Source: Acanthopleura granulata
Lineage: Eukaryota; Mollusca; Polyplacophora; Chitonida; Chitonidae
Assembly: GCA_016165875.1 (NCBI GenBank)
Contig: JABBOT010000002.1
Span: 33,572,997 to 33,636,996, forward strand
DNA length: 64,000 nucleotides
Reading direction: 5' to 3'
The stretch's first letter is position 1. Every line of letters starts with the position of its first letter. This document shows positions 22,901-40,021 of this stretch, one piece after another. A model generated the notes under the pieces. It was not told where the DNA came from. It saw only the letters and a program-made list of their open reading frames with translations, and ran no database searches. A program made the position numbers and the translations under genes.

Positions 22901-23934
22901 CGCGTTGCCTTTCGGATTACATAAGCCCTTAGATCCCGACGCAACATTAGAGCTGAGTCGAGGTGGATCCGAAGTTCTCGTGTACTGCATGCCGAGTGTA
23001 ACTCCCTGTAAAGTTCAAAATCTCGTGAAGATATGCTCGGTAACTCCAGGTATCGATCTGTATGTATTTTTATTCTTAGAGTCAAGTCTATCAGTAGGCC
23101 TATATAGGTTGTGTTTGTCACCGAGCTTCGACTCGACCCTATAGCTGGCTTGAGGATAACATCCGTGTGGATTTTATTAAAGTTCCCATCAACACGTTTG
23201 GCCACACATACAAAACTAGTGTCACAAACATTTCCCCGTCTGATGACAGCAGGAACCATACCTCACTGACACTCCCACAGTTGTGCTTAGTGCCAGCATG
23301 GAGGTAACATTGGGTAAAATCTATTTTACCTCCATGGTCTCAGCGTGTGGCAGGCTAGCCCTGTCGCGTTTGGCCTTAGTCTTTTGGCGTCTTTGGCATA
23401 GTGATGTCATAAACGATGACGTAACGTCTTTGTCCATTCGGCGCCCAAATGGCTTCCACTACCATTATGACGTCACAGTGAAACGTATTGTAGATTTTGT
23501 TTCATGATAATCTTGGAAAACAAGATACGGCGTTACACGGAGGCGAAATTGGGGTTGGCTATGACGGCTGAATACATCTGAGACAAGATAGGCCTGTCAT
23601 CATCATTGATGTTTGGATTCACGAGATGTGTTGAAGACCTTAGGCTTTGACAAGACAGGACAGTTGTATGGTAGGACTTGAGCAAAACTATGCCCAGTCC
23701 TTTGGTTGTCTTCTCAATAACAAAACGATGCCATAAATACACAGGCCTATTTGTTTGTTTTCAATAAATCCTCCTCGTATTCAACGAGACACCAGATAGC
23801 AGACCTAAAATTCTGCCAGACGTTTCAAACTTAGACTGTTAATACTCTTTTATCAGAACTGGTTTTGTTATGCTAATAGCATTTGGTTTGTTTTTCTCTC
23901 CCAGGGCCACGGCCACACCACCATCATCGGCTAA
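16955..23934 (+). CDS. Ependymin-related secreted protein, six exons, complete
   Basis: Exons 16955–17124, 17585–17672, 19093–19171, 19467–19622, 20214–20344 and 23905–23934 (TAA). All borders are AG/GT and reading phases match at every join; the sum is 654 nt, 217 residues. The first about 18 residues (MSALLYLAGLVALAGAVS) form a signal peptide. After it come ICCEPGQYSG, FSMDFQNGRTYSKEYVF, GLYWTVVNGNC, KCFLEDEYIPVPL, SDCVPLIETT and VLYLNLTMSVPDTSVFSIPADCP, matching the ependymin layout: spaced Cys, an NxT glycosylation site, and a final P-x-x-C. Ependymins are secreted, calcium- and lipid-binding glycoproteins, and this family is expanded in molluscs. The last exon adds only GHGHTTIIG; its assignment rests on phase and acceptor. 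Substrate and role in this animal are unknown. Confidence 0.85.
17125..19092 (+). other. Introns 1 and 2 of the ependymin-related gene
   Basis: Intron 1 is 17125–17584 and intron 2 is 17673–19092. No other gene is seen. Intron 2 holds a CA/CG-rich microsatellite (about 18,671–18,716). Confidence 0.6.
18671..18716 (+). repeat. CA-rich microsatellite
   Basis: Alternating purine–pyrimidine run of (CA)n broken by CGCGAGAGCG and then CACGCACG-type units. It lies in intron 2 of the ependymin-related gene. Confidence 0.85.
19605..19935 (+). repeat. 24-nt minisatellite made from a splice-donor junction
   Basis: The exon 4/intron 4 border (ACTCCAGAACAG|GTGAGG, donor at 19623) is the first unit of a tandem array with consensus ACTCCAGAACAGGTGAGACC plus four bases. 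GT or its aligned equivalent recurs at 19623, 19647, 19671, 19695, 19719 and 19743 at exactly 24-nt steps, then at 19780, 19804, 19828, 19877 and 19901. Nine copies keep GTGAG. The array straddles the exon end and continues about 310 bp into the intron. The frame stays open up to a TGA at 19757, so units 1–6 translate as an octapeptide repeat. Confidence 0.9.
20345..23904 (+). other. Intron 5 of the ependymin-related gene
   Basis: A 3.56-kb intron with the tandem array at 21,601–22,560 inside. Flanks of the array share ACTCAACTC-containing sequence and a GGCATACAC motif (about 21,484 and 22,772). No independent gene is seen. Confidence 0.6.
21601..22560 (+). repeat. Tandem array: 111-bp units followed by nine exact-length 74-bp units
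   Basis: The motif TTGAGATGAGATGTAGCC starts at 21601, 21712, 21823, 21897, 21971, 22045, 22119, 22193, 22267, 22341, 22415 and 22489. The first two steps are 111 bp, the next nine are exactly 74 bp, and the last, diverged unit again carries the extra GGCCTATGCC segment of the 111-bp form. The 74-bp units lack a 37-bp stretch and mostly alternate between two types (…TTACCACCTTTGGG and …TTACGACCATTGGG), giving a 148-bp higher-order repeat. Confidence 0.95.
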
Positions 23935-24000
23935 ATCCAGGACCCCGGACCGACCATCACGCCACAGTGTTAACACCTTTTTCTGATCGCGATTTGGTGA

Positions 24001-24006
24001 AATAAA
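24001..24006 (+). terminator. Poly(A) signal of the ependymin-related gene
   Basis: AATAAA 66 nt after the stop codon, the first such hexamer in the likely 3' UTR. Confidence 0.6.
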
Positions 24007-24029
24007 GAAATGTTTCTAGTCCCTCCAGT

Positions 24030-26100
24030 TTACTGAGTTTTCTCGTATTTTTGTTTTCATCTGACGTCTGCTTTCGACATTTCTTTTCAATCACACGAAA
24101 ATAATTTCTTAACGGTAATGGCAATCTTGGTCATTTCTCGCCTTTTGTTTAACCTTTGGCGAATGAGAGGCTGTGTCTCCGTTCAAGCCCGAAGAGACCC
24201 TATCACTATGTTTTTCTCAAAATCCCTGATATTTTTTGGGCGATTTGAAACAACATTCCTCTCCAAGTACCTGCTTACCATCATGACATGATGGCCATGA
24301 ACGTCAACAAAAACAGAACACACACTGAGAGAGAGGAGAAGTAGACAGTGCTGAACCAGAAAAGTTAGTACTATTTAGGGTAAGCCCGTCAAGGCGATAC
24401 TTATTTTGACATTGTTATAATTTTATTCTTCTTTTCATTTTTTTTCACCGCTTTCTTACACACCTGTAGGGAAAACAGCTCAATCAAAAAAAGTGAAACT
24501 TCGCGATAATACTCATCAGGTGTAAACCGATGCATATTAAAAATCTGGTAAAACAGACGATGTGGTTCGGTGCCCATCTGGGAATGAGTTCCAAACCTAT
24601 TTTAATCTTCTTCTCAAAAACGGATGAATGGAATCTCTTCGTAACTTGCATGCATAATCTTCGACACAAGTTCAAAAACATGTGTTGCTTTGTTTTTTGA
24701 TATTTATGCAAATAAGCCCTGAGGCCATCTTAAAGAATGCCAGGTGAGGTTGATTTCGTCAATTTACCTAATTCTGGTACAAGAGGTGTAGATTTACATG
24801 CAAGTAAACATGAGCAGTGTATAAATGTGCTTAGATTTTGTCTACAGGAAGTAGTTTTCAAGTTACTGCCAGAAAACTGAGCAAAAATGTCCCGTTTTCA
24901 TTGACATAAAATCCTGTCCTGGGTTAAGTAAGTCGGCAGTACACCAAGAAAGCGTCGTCTCCATATCTTCTGCAACGAGCAGGCAGTCGAAAGCCTTTGA
25001 AGCCCGTCCACTTCAGCGGCTCTCAGGGTAAACCTTCCGTGAATGTTTACTTTCTTTGTACAGTTATCGACTGAGAGGTGCAGATCAAATGTTAATTTTC
25101 TCTATGCTGGCCTCTACTAATAGACCTATTGTATGTGATTTTTGTCACTCTAGGGTTCAAATCCAGTCGATTCCTTTTCATTTTTATGTGCTTTTTTCAT
25201 TTTATTTTTTTTGGTTTTGTTACTTTTATTACAGTCGGTGCATGCAGTTTGATTGGGTAAATTTCAAAGCACAAGATTTTTCTTCGAATATGTAACAAGA
25301 GATGGTTTTCTCTAATTTGCCAAATTTTGTTTAACAGGGTGTCATTTTAAATGTAAATGAACATAAGGAGTGTAAACCTGTGTAGACATTTTGTCTGTCT
25401 GAAGTATTTTTCAGCTTATGCCTAACACTGCTGAAACATCGCCCATTAAATTGAAATGGAAGTTTCGTGTAATACAACACAAAAGCCTTTCATGGGTTAA
25501 GTCAATTGTACATTGAGAAAGCCTTCTGTCGACAGTAAACTTTCCTGTCTTGTTTTCGGCAATAATCTGGAGATCTACCAGGCATTTTCTCTATGCTGGT
25601 CTATAGTACTACACCTATTGTGTATGATTCCTGGCAGTCTAGGGTTCAAATCCAGTTGATTGCATTTTGTCAAGCTATTTCTCCTTTTTTCTGTTTTTCT
25701 GTATGCTGGTCTCTAGGACAAGATTTCTGATTTCTAACAGTCCAGGATTCAAATCCTGTACATTCATTTTTATTTTTGTCCTATTTTTTCTCCATTTTTT
25801 ATTCTTTTGCAATTAGTGTTATTGTTTATACATGCAGTAAGTATGAGGCCAATGCCCAAAATTGCTGTCACTGACAGCTATATTTTTACACTCTTTCTCT
25901 CTCCAGACTGACCAAAAACTAATGGTCCAGCGGTGTCCGAAAGATGATATCTGCCACTGACATGTAAACACACCAGCAGAGGTAGAAATGTTTGTGCATA
26001 TCTGAGCAGAGCAGGGGCAATTTACCCACAACAGAACCATTTCCAGCAGTTAATGTAATTTTCCATCTCCTTATATATAGTTTTAAGTGTGAAATGAATA
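24030..26100. repeat. Intergenic stretch filled by dispersed repeat copies
   Basis: No gene. From about 24,860 to 26,060 the sequence is related to the GID4 intron repeats at 1–2340: CTAGGGTTCAAATCCAGT-like blocks near 25,150 and 25,650, a TCCAGGATTCAAATCC block near 25,740, and a CTGACAGCTATATTTTT block near 25,870. Unit order is similar, with several partial duplications. Confidence 0.6.
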
Positions 26101-27039
26101 AGGAGGCAACAGGCTTCAAAGGTTTATTAAACTGGCAATGAAAAATGTCAATAGGCTTTTGACACCTATAATGACCTTATATCAACCTCTGCTTCAGGCG
26201 TGTTAAAATGCTCCTGCATGTAAAATTGGCCACTGCCACGAACTACACACCATGTCTTCGATACTAGTACTAATTAAGAAAGATTACACAGATTTGTACA
26301 AAACTCTTGTCATCCAATTAAGCACTCTGTACTTTATTAGCACACAAGGTTAGCAGTGTCAAACAGTACATAAAATCAGTCAGAACTGCTGGCTAAGGGG
26401 AAATGATCTGAACATCTGTCTTCATTCTGGATTCAACATGCTGGATGAAAAACGGAGCGCTAACCCATCCTGATCAACAATAATGACCTTTGTACTCTGC
26501 AACAGGAACAAATCTAGCATATATTCTGACAACAAAGGGGGGGGGGGGTTAACTCCTTGTACTTTATATAAGCGAAGTGTAAACAGAAATCCTAATTTAA
26601 CAAGTTAAATGCATAAATCAAAAAGATCATGGAACCCTAAACACAGTGCACATTCGTTGGGTAATGCAAACCAAAGGTATAACGGATGTAAAATTTCAAC
26701 AGGCTCAAAGCTGCAACAATCCATTACTGTAATTTACACCCAGATGTGATTAATAGGAAAAACCTGATGACAAAACACTCAAAGTCTTTGGAACCAAAAT
26801 GATACAACATTCTGATTTGCCCGTAGTTATTACTTTGTTAACATTTTGGCGGCAAGAGTTAGGGTCTGATGAAAGTTACCAGAGGAGAAGCCGAGATCAG
26901 CTGTCACTGTTTGCTATGTACCCGATCAGCTTCCAAACATAAGGTTATAGACTAATGGAAGAATATTGCAAGATGAAGCCATTGTGGACAAGATACATAC
27001 CTACAATATACACTGGAAATAACATGGCACATGCAAGCT
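26101..27039 (-). other. Probable 3' UTR of NDUFAB1
   Basis: About 0.9 kb downstream of the NDUFAB1 stop without open coding sequence. On the minus strand AATAAA lies at 26128–26123, a plausible poly(A) signal. The region includes a run of G near 26,537–26,548. Confidence 0.5.
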
Positions 27040-31586
<4,547 letters not shown>

Positions 31587-34500
31587 GTTGTTTCGGTCAA
31601 TGTTCTGGATCAAGGGGAACAACTTCCTCAAGTGAAACGCATGCAGACAAGTGAATTTTGTATTATATGGCAGTTTCCTCATACATCTGCGGAATAATTT
31701 CTCTTTTGATAAAGGGAAAGGAAACTAACAAAACAGTGAAATCATTGCAAGCTCAAAATGTGGTAAACATGAACGATTAAATCATTCAATTTTCTACTGG
31801 TTGTTTCACAGATCAGACTCATGTCTTCTACATTGACAAGGGGCAGGAAGTTATAGGACGAAGAAAGAGGAGAGGATATGAGGGAAGGGTGTACGTAATT
31901 TATTTATTCATTTACTTATTTTATTGTTGCTTGATGCTGTGTCCCGGGTAAACCACTGACCTCAGTTAATTTACTGGCGAACTTTCCCACGTGTGGCGTA
32001 CAGATATGCACATGGAGGCTATCACATTGGTTGGTCTTTCACCAACTAAAGACTGTGCATGTAAATGGCCACACAAGTTCCTTCGACCAGCAACCCCCCA
32101 CAAGCAGTGAGAGGGGAATTAAGTCCCCTACCAATCTGCCGTACATTTGTATCGAAAATATTGTCAGTGTTATAAGAGCAGAAAAGAAAACTAAAGGTAA
32201 GGGGATTGGGCGATTTATTCTCAGGCTGTATTTTTTTAGAGTTTGGAAATGATATTTAACGCTTTGAAAATGACTTTCTAACCCTGCAAGATGGTTACTG
32301 ATTTTATTCATTGACAAAAATTTTCTGAAGGTTACAATTTCTTAAACTTTACGTGGGTTATTGTGCTAATGTTAGTTTGACCATTGAAAATAATCAAGCC
32401 GTTGTACCATTTATACCGTATTTTTCTTAGAGCCCCGCTGTTGTTTTGAAAGCATTGAAAATGATTTTGAAACTTTTAAAATAGTTTGTATATCCTGTGA
32501 AAATTTTATTTCTATCCTTTGAAAATAATTCCCTATAGTAAGATATGGTGCTAATACCAGGAGAAGCAATCGAACTGTTGCACCGCTTTTTGTTTTTCCG
32601 TTGTTGTTTTTTTTGTTGTTGTTGTTTTTTTGTTTTTTTTTTGTTCGCAGCATTACTGTGTGATCGCGAAAGGGATTTAGTTTTTTTTTTTTTTTGTCTT
32701 TTGGTCATTGAAAAGAAGTGAATACTAATTTTAAGAAAAGGCTATTCTGCTGGCTTGGCGGGAAAGTACTCTCACTCGTCTTAACCAACCAGTCAAAATG
32801 CTGGTTTAATTAATTTCTCACGATTTTGTTGCCAATGAGAAACCTTAATCGGAAGCATGTTTAAAGTGGGGAGGAGAGGGGAGGGTCAACTATCCTAGCC
32901 AATGTGGCGAGGGTACAGGGTCTGCCTAGGCCCCGGGAGCCTTGGGTTCTCTAATACATCTTTAACGCATTCTGGGCGATTTTGAGAGTTTTACAAAGGG
33001 ATTGACCCTAGAAAAAAAAATGCAGATATTTCAGACAAAAAATAAATAATATCAATTCATTCGGATTTATTTTACACTGTACTGAAGATATGGAGAGGAT
33101 AACTCTGGCAATTATGCACACAAGTCACGTCTGTGGGGAAACTTCACTTATACCGTATGGACACATAAGAGGTGAGGAGGTAATTCTAAAAAAAACGCGG
33201 AAAAACGAAACAGGCAATAAATATTTTTCCGAGCTATAGGTAGTGGTGAAGGAGGGCGGGGGATGAAGGAGGTGGGGTTGGGAGGGGGGGTTAGGAATTG
33301 ATGCCGAAGATATTCGGCTCCTCTACGATTGAAAGTGGAGAGAGGGGAAAGCTGGAGTCACTAGTCCCCCCTGTTCCGACACCACTGCTAATTTCAAATG
33401 TCTGCATTTCAGTTGGCCAAAAAGGAAGAATTTAAAAAAAAAAAAAAGAAAATGTCCCTTCCGCGGTTCCATAATTTTTTAACCTTTGAAAACGACTCTT
33501 TTTATTGTTTGTTTGCTTTTGGGGGGGGGGGAGTTGAAAAGGATTTTCTTTATCCTATGGAGAGGACTTTCTGACGCTTTCGTAAGGCGTTGTGTGATAT
33601 ATGGTGCTAATTTTACTTTGACCACACAGAAAAGCCGAGCCATTGAGCTGTAAGTTGTTGCTTTTTTGTTTTGCTTTTTTTATACAGCGTTTTCAAACTT
33701 TAAAATAATTTTTAAGAGTCGAACTTCAGTTTTAACCTTTGAAAGGTATTTTCTAGCTTTTGAAAATTATTTTCTGAAGGCCTTGATGGCTAGTGGGGTA
33801 ATGCTAATTTGACTTTCTCAAGGAGAAGTAGTCTCGCCGTTGGGACGTAATTTATCATATACCGGCAGTGGTACCGCAAATATTAAGAATACTTCAATGA
33901 TCTGAAAAGCTGGGCTACATGTACTAGGCTATACGTGAAGCCTCCTGTAAGCATTGTCACTGAAGACAATGACATAGATATTCATCTAGGCCAATACAAA
34001 GAAAATGTGAACTACCACGGGACTGTTTATGTGGTATGTGCAAATGTTGACAAAATCCCCATGCTGCGGCAGTCAGCCAAGATAGTTTTACGCTTATGGT
34101 CTGGATTGGTTTATTTATATCTGTTTAATTCAAACTTCCAGACCTCCTCATCCCATCTCATCGCAGGTATCCCAGTCAATTAAATGCCCAATACGGCTGT
34201 CATTCATTAAACATCAGTAATTGTCGGATCATCATCTTGACTGTATATCAGAGAATCTGAAGGAATCTTCAGTCATGTGGGTTAGTGTTATTGGTTAAAA
34301 ATCGTGTTGAACCATAGTGCTCTGCTTTTTTTTTTGTTGTTCCACAGGATTTCTTTCATGCCATTTTAATATTTCTACCCTGTTTCTGTTATGACCATAG
34401 CGCCACTGTATATTGTCCAAAGTCAGGTGAGTTAGTAACCATAACAGGTGGCGTGTCATGGAAGCGTGAATTGTCTGATGATTTTTGATTATAGCTGTGC

Positions 34501-35617
34501 AGAGTATTTTACAATGGCTATCTACATAACACAAGATTGCAAACATGACACCACATGAATGTATGAGTGAATGAGTGACTGACTGGCGTTCAACTCAGGA
34601 TTAGGGGTAGGGCAAATCAAACGGCCACTGTAAACCAACGCCCTTCTCCAGAGACATGACAAACTTCCCGAGAACTGCAGCCTAATTTGGAGCACACTGC
34701 TTCATTGGTCACAGGTCCTAATGGAAATCCATTAAGTTGAACCTCCTGCCTCTCAAGTCAAGGACAGCAGTGGGCTGTATCATTCATGCTTTACATTTAT
34801 ACTGAGAAGAGACAAACTTTGTGGGTATTATCGTTTCATTATCCCTGTTTTAATGTGGTTTCTGTGTGTGAATTACATACAAATTTATCTCAAAAACTGA
34901 GCCTAACACTGAGGTCACATATCAAACTTTATTTCACCACAGCAAAGCTGAATAAAAATAACAGCCGATATGTAATGTATGTTACTTATCATGCTTGCCA
35001 ACGTCAGTAAATATGAATAAACTAAACAACTCCTTCAGGAAAGCCAGCAAGCCATAAGCTATAAATTCATGTCTACATTTTATACACATGTACCTTATAA
35101 CAAGGGATGGATGAATCTGTCAGTCATGAAAATTAGTAGGCGGCTGTAATTCTCCTACCTACATCAGACTTATCCACACCTGGTGCTCTTACAGCGTAAA
35201 CCCTCAACATGGAAATAACATGTTGACAACCCAGCAGGTTTCCCTGTGTCAGACGTATGTTTGCCCAGAAACCAAAAGGCATGAACTTCTAACATATGAC
35301 TTGATCACACAAATCAGCAAAACAGTTACATATCTTTCAAAAATATGCAAGAAATAGATCCCAAATATGCTATAAATAGTGAATTTCCATCCCTCAGATA
35401 ATACTGACTTCATTACTACTCATGTAGATAACAAAATGTAAATGAAATACTGAACATCATGAAAAATGAATAAATTGGTATCACAGCAGTTGGAAATGTA
35501 TAAATGGAATAAATTTATGTATACACAAAGAGCAAAGTGCATCATCACAATTAAAGTCCTTGGTATCAGATGGTAAAAACCATGTCTAAGTACAAAAGTT
35601 AATTGCCAAATGGCTGC
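31587..35617. other. Intergenic stretch between NDUFAB1 and the dynein gene
   Basis: Four kilobases without a supported gene. It holds a decayed dispersed repeat near 31,900–32,110, the diverged tandem block at 32,200–33,840, several homopolymer runs (T near 32,600–32,695, A near 33,434, G near 33,523), another repeat relative near 34,560–34,760, and AT-rich sequence up to the dynein stop. The nearest 3' end of the dynein transcript must lie in the right part of this region. Confidence 0.55.
32200..33840 (+). repeat. Diverged tandem repeat with TTTGAAAA / GGTGCTAAT landmarks
   Basis: A module made of several TTTGAAAAxGAxTTTCT-like phrases followed by a GGTGCTAATTTxACTTTG-like phrase and a GCCGTTG/GAGCCATTG-like phrase recurs near 32,240–32,410, 32,450–32,590, 33,480–33,660 and 33,690–33,850. 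Copies are strongly diverged and broken by homopolymer runs. I do not recognise the family. Confidence 0.55.
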
Positions 35618-38600
35618 CTACACTTGGAGAAGAAGTGCAACTCCACCAAGTACCCATTTACTTGGCTTCTCCTTGGTTTTCAGGTTGAATGTCCAGACGA
35701 AAGTTGGACCTCGCATTTTGGTTTTGTAGACTGGACACTCGTATACATTTCTACTGTCCATTCTGTCAACTGGTATGGCTTTGAGGAAGATGACAGGCAT
35801 GGTGGGAGCCAGCTCCTTCAGCCGTGCTTCGGCTATCATGCCCGTCTGGGTGTCCCATCGAGCCCCTTCCATAAACAGACCATGGATGTATGCTCCCTCA
35901 CGGGGTGGTCCCGCCATGTCTTCTCGTGTTCTCTTGGTGACGTCACACTGAATCGTCATGCGATCCAGCGGCCACTCGTTCTTGCGCGCCATTTGCTGCA
36001 TAATGGCAGTGAGGAAGGACTGAGGGTTGAAGAATCCACCAAGCCAGACAGCTGCTGGTAGCTGGAAGTCTGACACCCAGGTCTCTAGCTCCTTGACTCT
36101 CTGCAGAAGATCTGCGTACCAGGCCCCCAGCCTGAACAGGGATGGGTATGCACGCTTTGCCCATGTGCCAGGCACATTGTCCAAGAACAAGGCGTTGGAT
36201 AGCTCTTCCATTTCTGAGGAGATGGTCAGCTCACCCTGAAATGTCACAAGGGAGATAAGTGTGACAACATGGGTGAGGGATACAGTTCATGCAATATAAA
36301 ATCCATCTTATCATTGTGGAACATAAGTTTCTCTGATACACGCTCTACACCATAATTAATCACCTTGCAGAAATTTTACGGCACAATTGTGCTGTTTAGC
36401 TGGAAACACATACTCTGCACGACCACTCTCACACACTGTTTATAAAGATCATTTAAACATTTGAGTATAAACAGTAAATCTGTCCAATGATGCAGAGATG
36501 GATGAGCATTTATTTCTGTTTGTGAAAGAGCAAGATTTAATCTACTGACCTTCAAACCTAGGTCAAGTTCCTTGAGTGAACGTCTGATCTCTGAGGTGAG
36601 CATGTTCATCCTTTCACACTCTTGGAAGGCCACCACAACATACGGAGTCCTCTCCTCTAAAGGCACCTTAGCCATGATCTCAGCCATGTTGAACTCCTCT
36701 GGCAGTTTCTCAGCAATCTCATCCAGGATCTGCTTTTGCTATTAACAAGAGGTCAGACACAAATAAGCAAAACCTCAACTGACACAGACTACACCCTACA
36801 TTATCAAATGTTTTCTGTCCTCAAGATTCTACATGGAGAAAAGGAAATATATATAAATATGAGAAATAAACTTTACATGTAGTTTCAGTACCGTCAAGTC
36901 ACACATGTACTGCGTGAATAGAGAATCTCCACCTGATCATGTAATCAGGCAGTAACAACCTACCCTCTCCTCCTTGGACACGCCTCCACCAGCTCCTGAA
37001 CCAGAGTCCCGAGGCTGCATCTCAAACACAGTCTTGAACAGATTGACTGATGTGGAGGTTAAGAACTCAATCTCAGCATTAGGGTGTAGACCATACAGGT
37101 AAGGTGTTTCTGGGGGCAGGGCCTCATCAATGTAAGAATGGTAGCCTTTGTAGTCTGAGTTGGGTGGGATGGGGAATCCAGGGGCCAGGTAGAGCTCTCC
37201 ATCAAGCTGGAAATCCCAAGCAAAATAATGATCAGCCTCAATCAGAAAACTGAGAGTAACTTGGCTTCAGTTGATAGATGACAGAAAAAGTCACTGTTTA
37301 CATGTTACCTGATATATACCATCTCGCCTCAATATGGCTGAGATATTGCTGATTTGGAGTTAAGCCATAATCATTCATTCATTATATATACCATGATATT
37401 TATGGTACAGTTGTTATATAGGCGCTATGTCACATCACTGACGAAGGACAAGTGTGTACAAGGCAACACCAGTAATGTAACTTACACTGCCAGAAATGAT
37501 TATTGATCTTCTTACAGATCTCCTTTTTCTTTGACAATATGACAAAAATTCAGGGAATATGGCTAAAATCTGAAAACTGGCATCATCATAGCATAGAAGT
37601 TGCACTCACCATCTCTGGGTGCATGTACACCTCCAGGTAGGTCCTGCAGAGCCTCCTGTCCCAGTCGTCTGTAATATGACCACCATACATGATCTCCCCA
37701 AACAGGTACCTCAGATCTTCCCAGGGTACCTTTGCATTGGCCTCCAGGTAATTGTAGAGGACGTTACAGCTGATGGTCAGGTCCCCAGTGTTGAAGGGGT
37801 AGGACCTGTTCCAGCCCTGGGGTCCAAACTTACGCCTCTCACAAACCACAGCATGGAAATAACACAGGGCAAACAGAATGCTCTTGAACTCCACCTCCCG
37901 AGCACACATTTCCATTGTGTCCTGGGAATTGAATGTATGAACGAGTAAACAAAAGTGACATTGAAAAATAAATATGTGTATGTTCTCAATAGAAAAAAAA
38001 AACCTATTGAACTCAAAACTATACAATGTGGCACTGATCAATAAATTCATCACAGCCAACATGACCAAGCAGGTCTTTATGAAGTATTTACTCTTCTTCC
38101 TTTTGAACATAGGATAAGAAGTACCTTATAATAGTACATGTATTTTGACTTCAGAATAGGCAGGGCGAAATGTATATCTATATATATACTGCAATGGCTG
38201 TCCTTGTTTTGTACCTGACTGAAGTTGTCCAAAGCCTTGTGGAGATTTGCCTGCATTCCTGTTGGGGGCTCATTGGTGATTTTGATAGCAGACTCTAGGA
38301 TACCCTGTGGGATAATATGTGACTCAGGAGTGCCACTGGGCTCAGCACTGACAAACAAGCGATAGGCTTCATGACTTTCCAAGCTGTACTGCTCCATTTT
38401 CTTCTCCAGTGTAGGCAACCACTTAGCAACAAGATGGATGTTCTGTAGAAGAAAAAGCAATGGTAATCAATGGGGCTCAACTGCTGTCCAAAGAAAACTA
38501 AATAAACCTCATGAGCATATGGAATATACATACCTTAACATTTTAAGTGTAAGTCATGGACATAATTTTTATCTGTTCTGTGTTAGAGAAGCAATGTTTA

Positions 38601-40021
38601 CACACCTGTAATGTAACCCAATGACCCTCTCTAGCAGCCAGATCCATCGCTTGTTCTGCCACAACCTCCTGCCCCTGACCCAGTGAGATGTTGTGGAAGT
38701 TGTTGTTGTCTTCCTTGAAGCCGAGTTTCTTGCCCAGAGCCTCCACATCCTTCAGGGGGTCCACGCCAGGAGAGAGGATGAAGAACACAGGGGTGGCTTG
38801 GTCAGACTCTTCATAAGACTTGGCAAACTCCACACTACGACCTTCCACATACTTTGTTCCCATCTTCTCCTCAATAAAGTTCCTGTCAAACCAGAAATAC
38901 AGTATAAAACATTTGTTAAAGGGTATTTCGTTTTTCTCCCCAAAAAGTTCTAGAATTAAAGAACCTGTCAGCACCTCTGATACAATATAACATAGCAAGG
39001 TCATATAAAAACAATCACAAGGGCTTGCCTTGATCAACCAAACATGATTAAGGGTATTGCGATAATTTGCTCCCATAAAGAGATTACAACCACAGCTTGC
39101 CTACTTGAAAATTTGAGAAAGATGAGGTTTACTTACGCCATGGCATAGGTCATACGATCAGGTCTCAGAGCCCTCATCATGCACAGTTTCTGCAGTGAGC
39201 TCTTGTTCTTCCACTCCTGAGGGAACTTCTCTTTCTCTGGACACTCACTCTCCACAAACTTCTTCCAGCGTTTAGCTGAGCCTTCAATGTCACGGTCCAA
39301 GTTACGAAATTCTTCCATGTTAGACATGGTCTGGCAACACACAAATTTTGATCATAAAAAATAGTTCATGATCTGAGGATTATAACTCTTATTTTCAAAC
39401 CTTAATAACAATGCCTTCATAGGGTATATTTAGGCATATTTTGGAAAGTTTGTTGCCACATATACTACTATACATGCACTTTCAGTGAAGAATAGCTGAC
39501 TTCATGACTTGACCAGATCCAGGAGTTAGTTACAGCAAAATCTAGCACAGAGATCTGACACCATACCTTGATTCCACCCCAGCTGTTGTTACTGAGGAAA
39601 TCCACTGGGCTGGTCACATTAGGGGTTGTAGGGAAGCGCAGTAGGAAGTCTAATTCAATGGGATTCACTTCCTTGTTGACCAGTAAGATCTGGAAGACAA
39701 TAAGATAAAGTGAATATAAGTGCATGCTGAAACTAGTCAAGTAAAATGCATTTAAGAATGCAATATCATACTAAATTCCATAGCATAATGAATAAATCTT
39801 TTATTTAATGCATGGGGTATAGTGCCTATTGGATAGAGATTTTACCTGTAATGCCATCTGAGTGGTGAAGATGAGCTTGTCCTTCTCAAAGAGACCTCTG
39901 GTTGTATAGATAAAGACAGAGTAGGTGATGCAGTCTATCAGGTTGGTGACCCGCTGCTTCACTTCCTCAGCTGGCTCTGCACGCTCAATGGCCTTCTCAA
40001 AAACAATGCTGAAAGCCTGGA
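35618..40021 (-). CDS. DNAH17: Dynein AAA6 and C-terminal domain exons
   Basis: Nine exons. Landmarks: [20 protein letters not shown] and [20 protein letters not shown] (about 38,780–38,640), [15 protein letters not shown] and [20 protein letters not shown] (about 38,440–38,250), [20 protein letters not shown] and [20 protein letters not shown] (about 37,830–37,650), then the last exon 36235–35618 with [20 protein letters not shown] and the C-terminal [19 protein letters not shown]. The end of the protein matches the outer-arm beta-chain consensus. Confidence 0.93.

Noticed and set aside
25140..25170. Possible tRNA gene from the GGTTCAAATCC motif
   Set aside because: No acceptor stem, D arm or anticodon arm at the right distance; best read as part of a repeat.
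33935..34183. Open frame of 82 codons with a DNDIDIHLGQYKENV-like start
   Set aside because: No family recognised, no clear splice context, and it lies in repeat-rich DNA; I cannot support a gene.
35603..36061. Open frame of 152 codons on the plus strand
   Set aside because: Antisense to the last dynein exon; the minus-strand frame is clearly the coding one.
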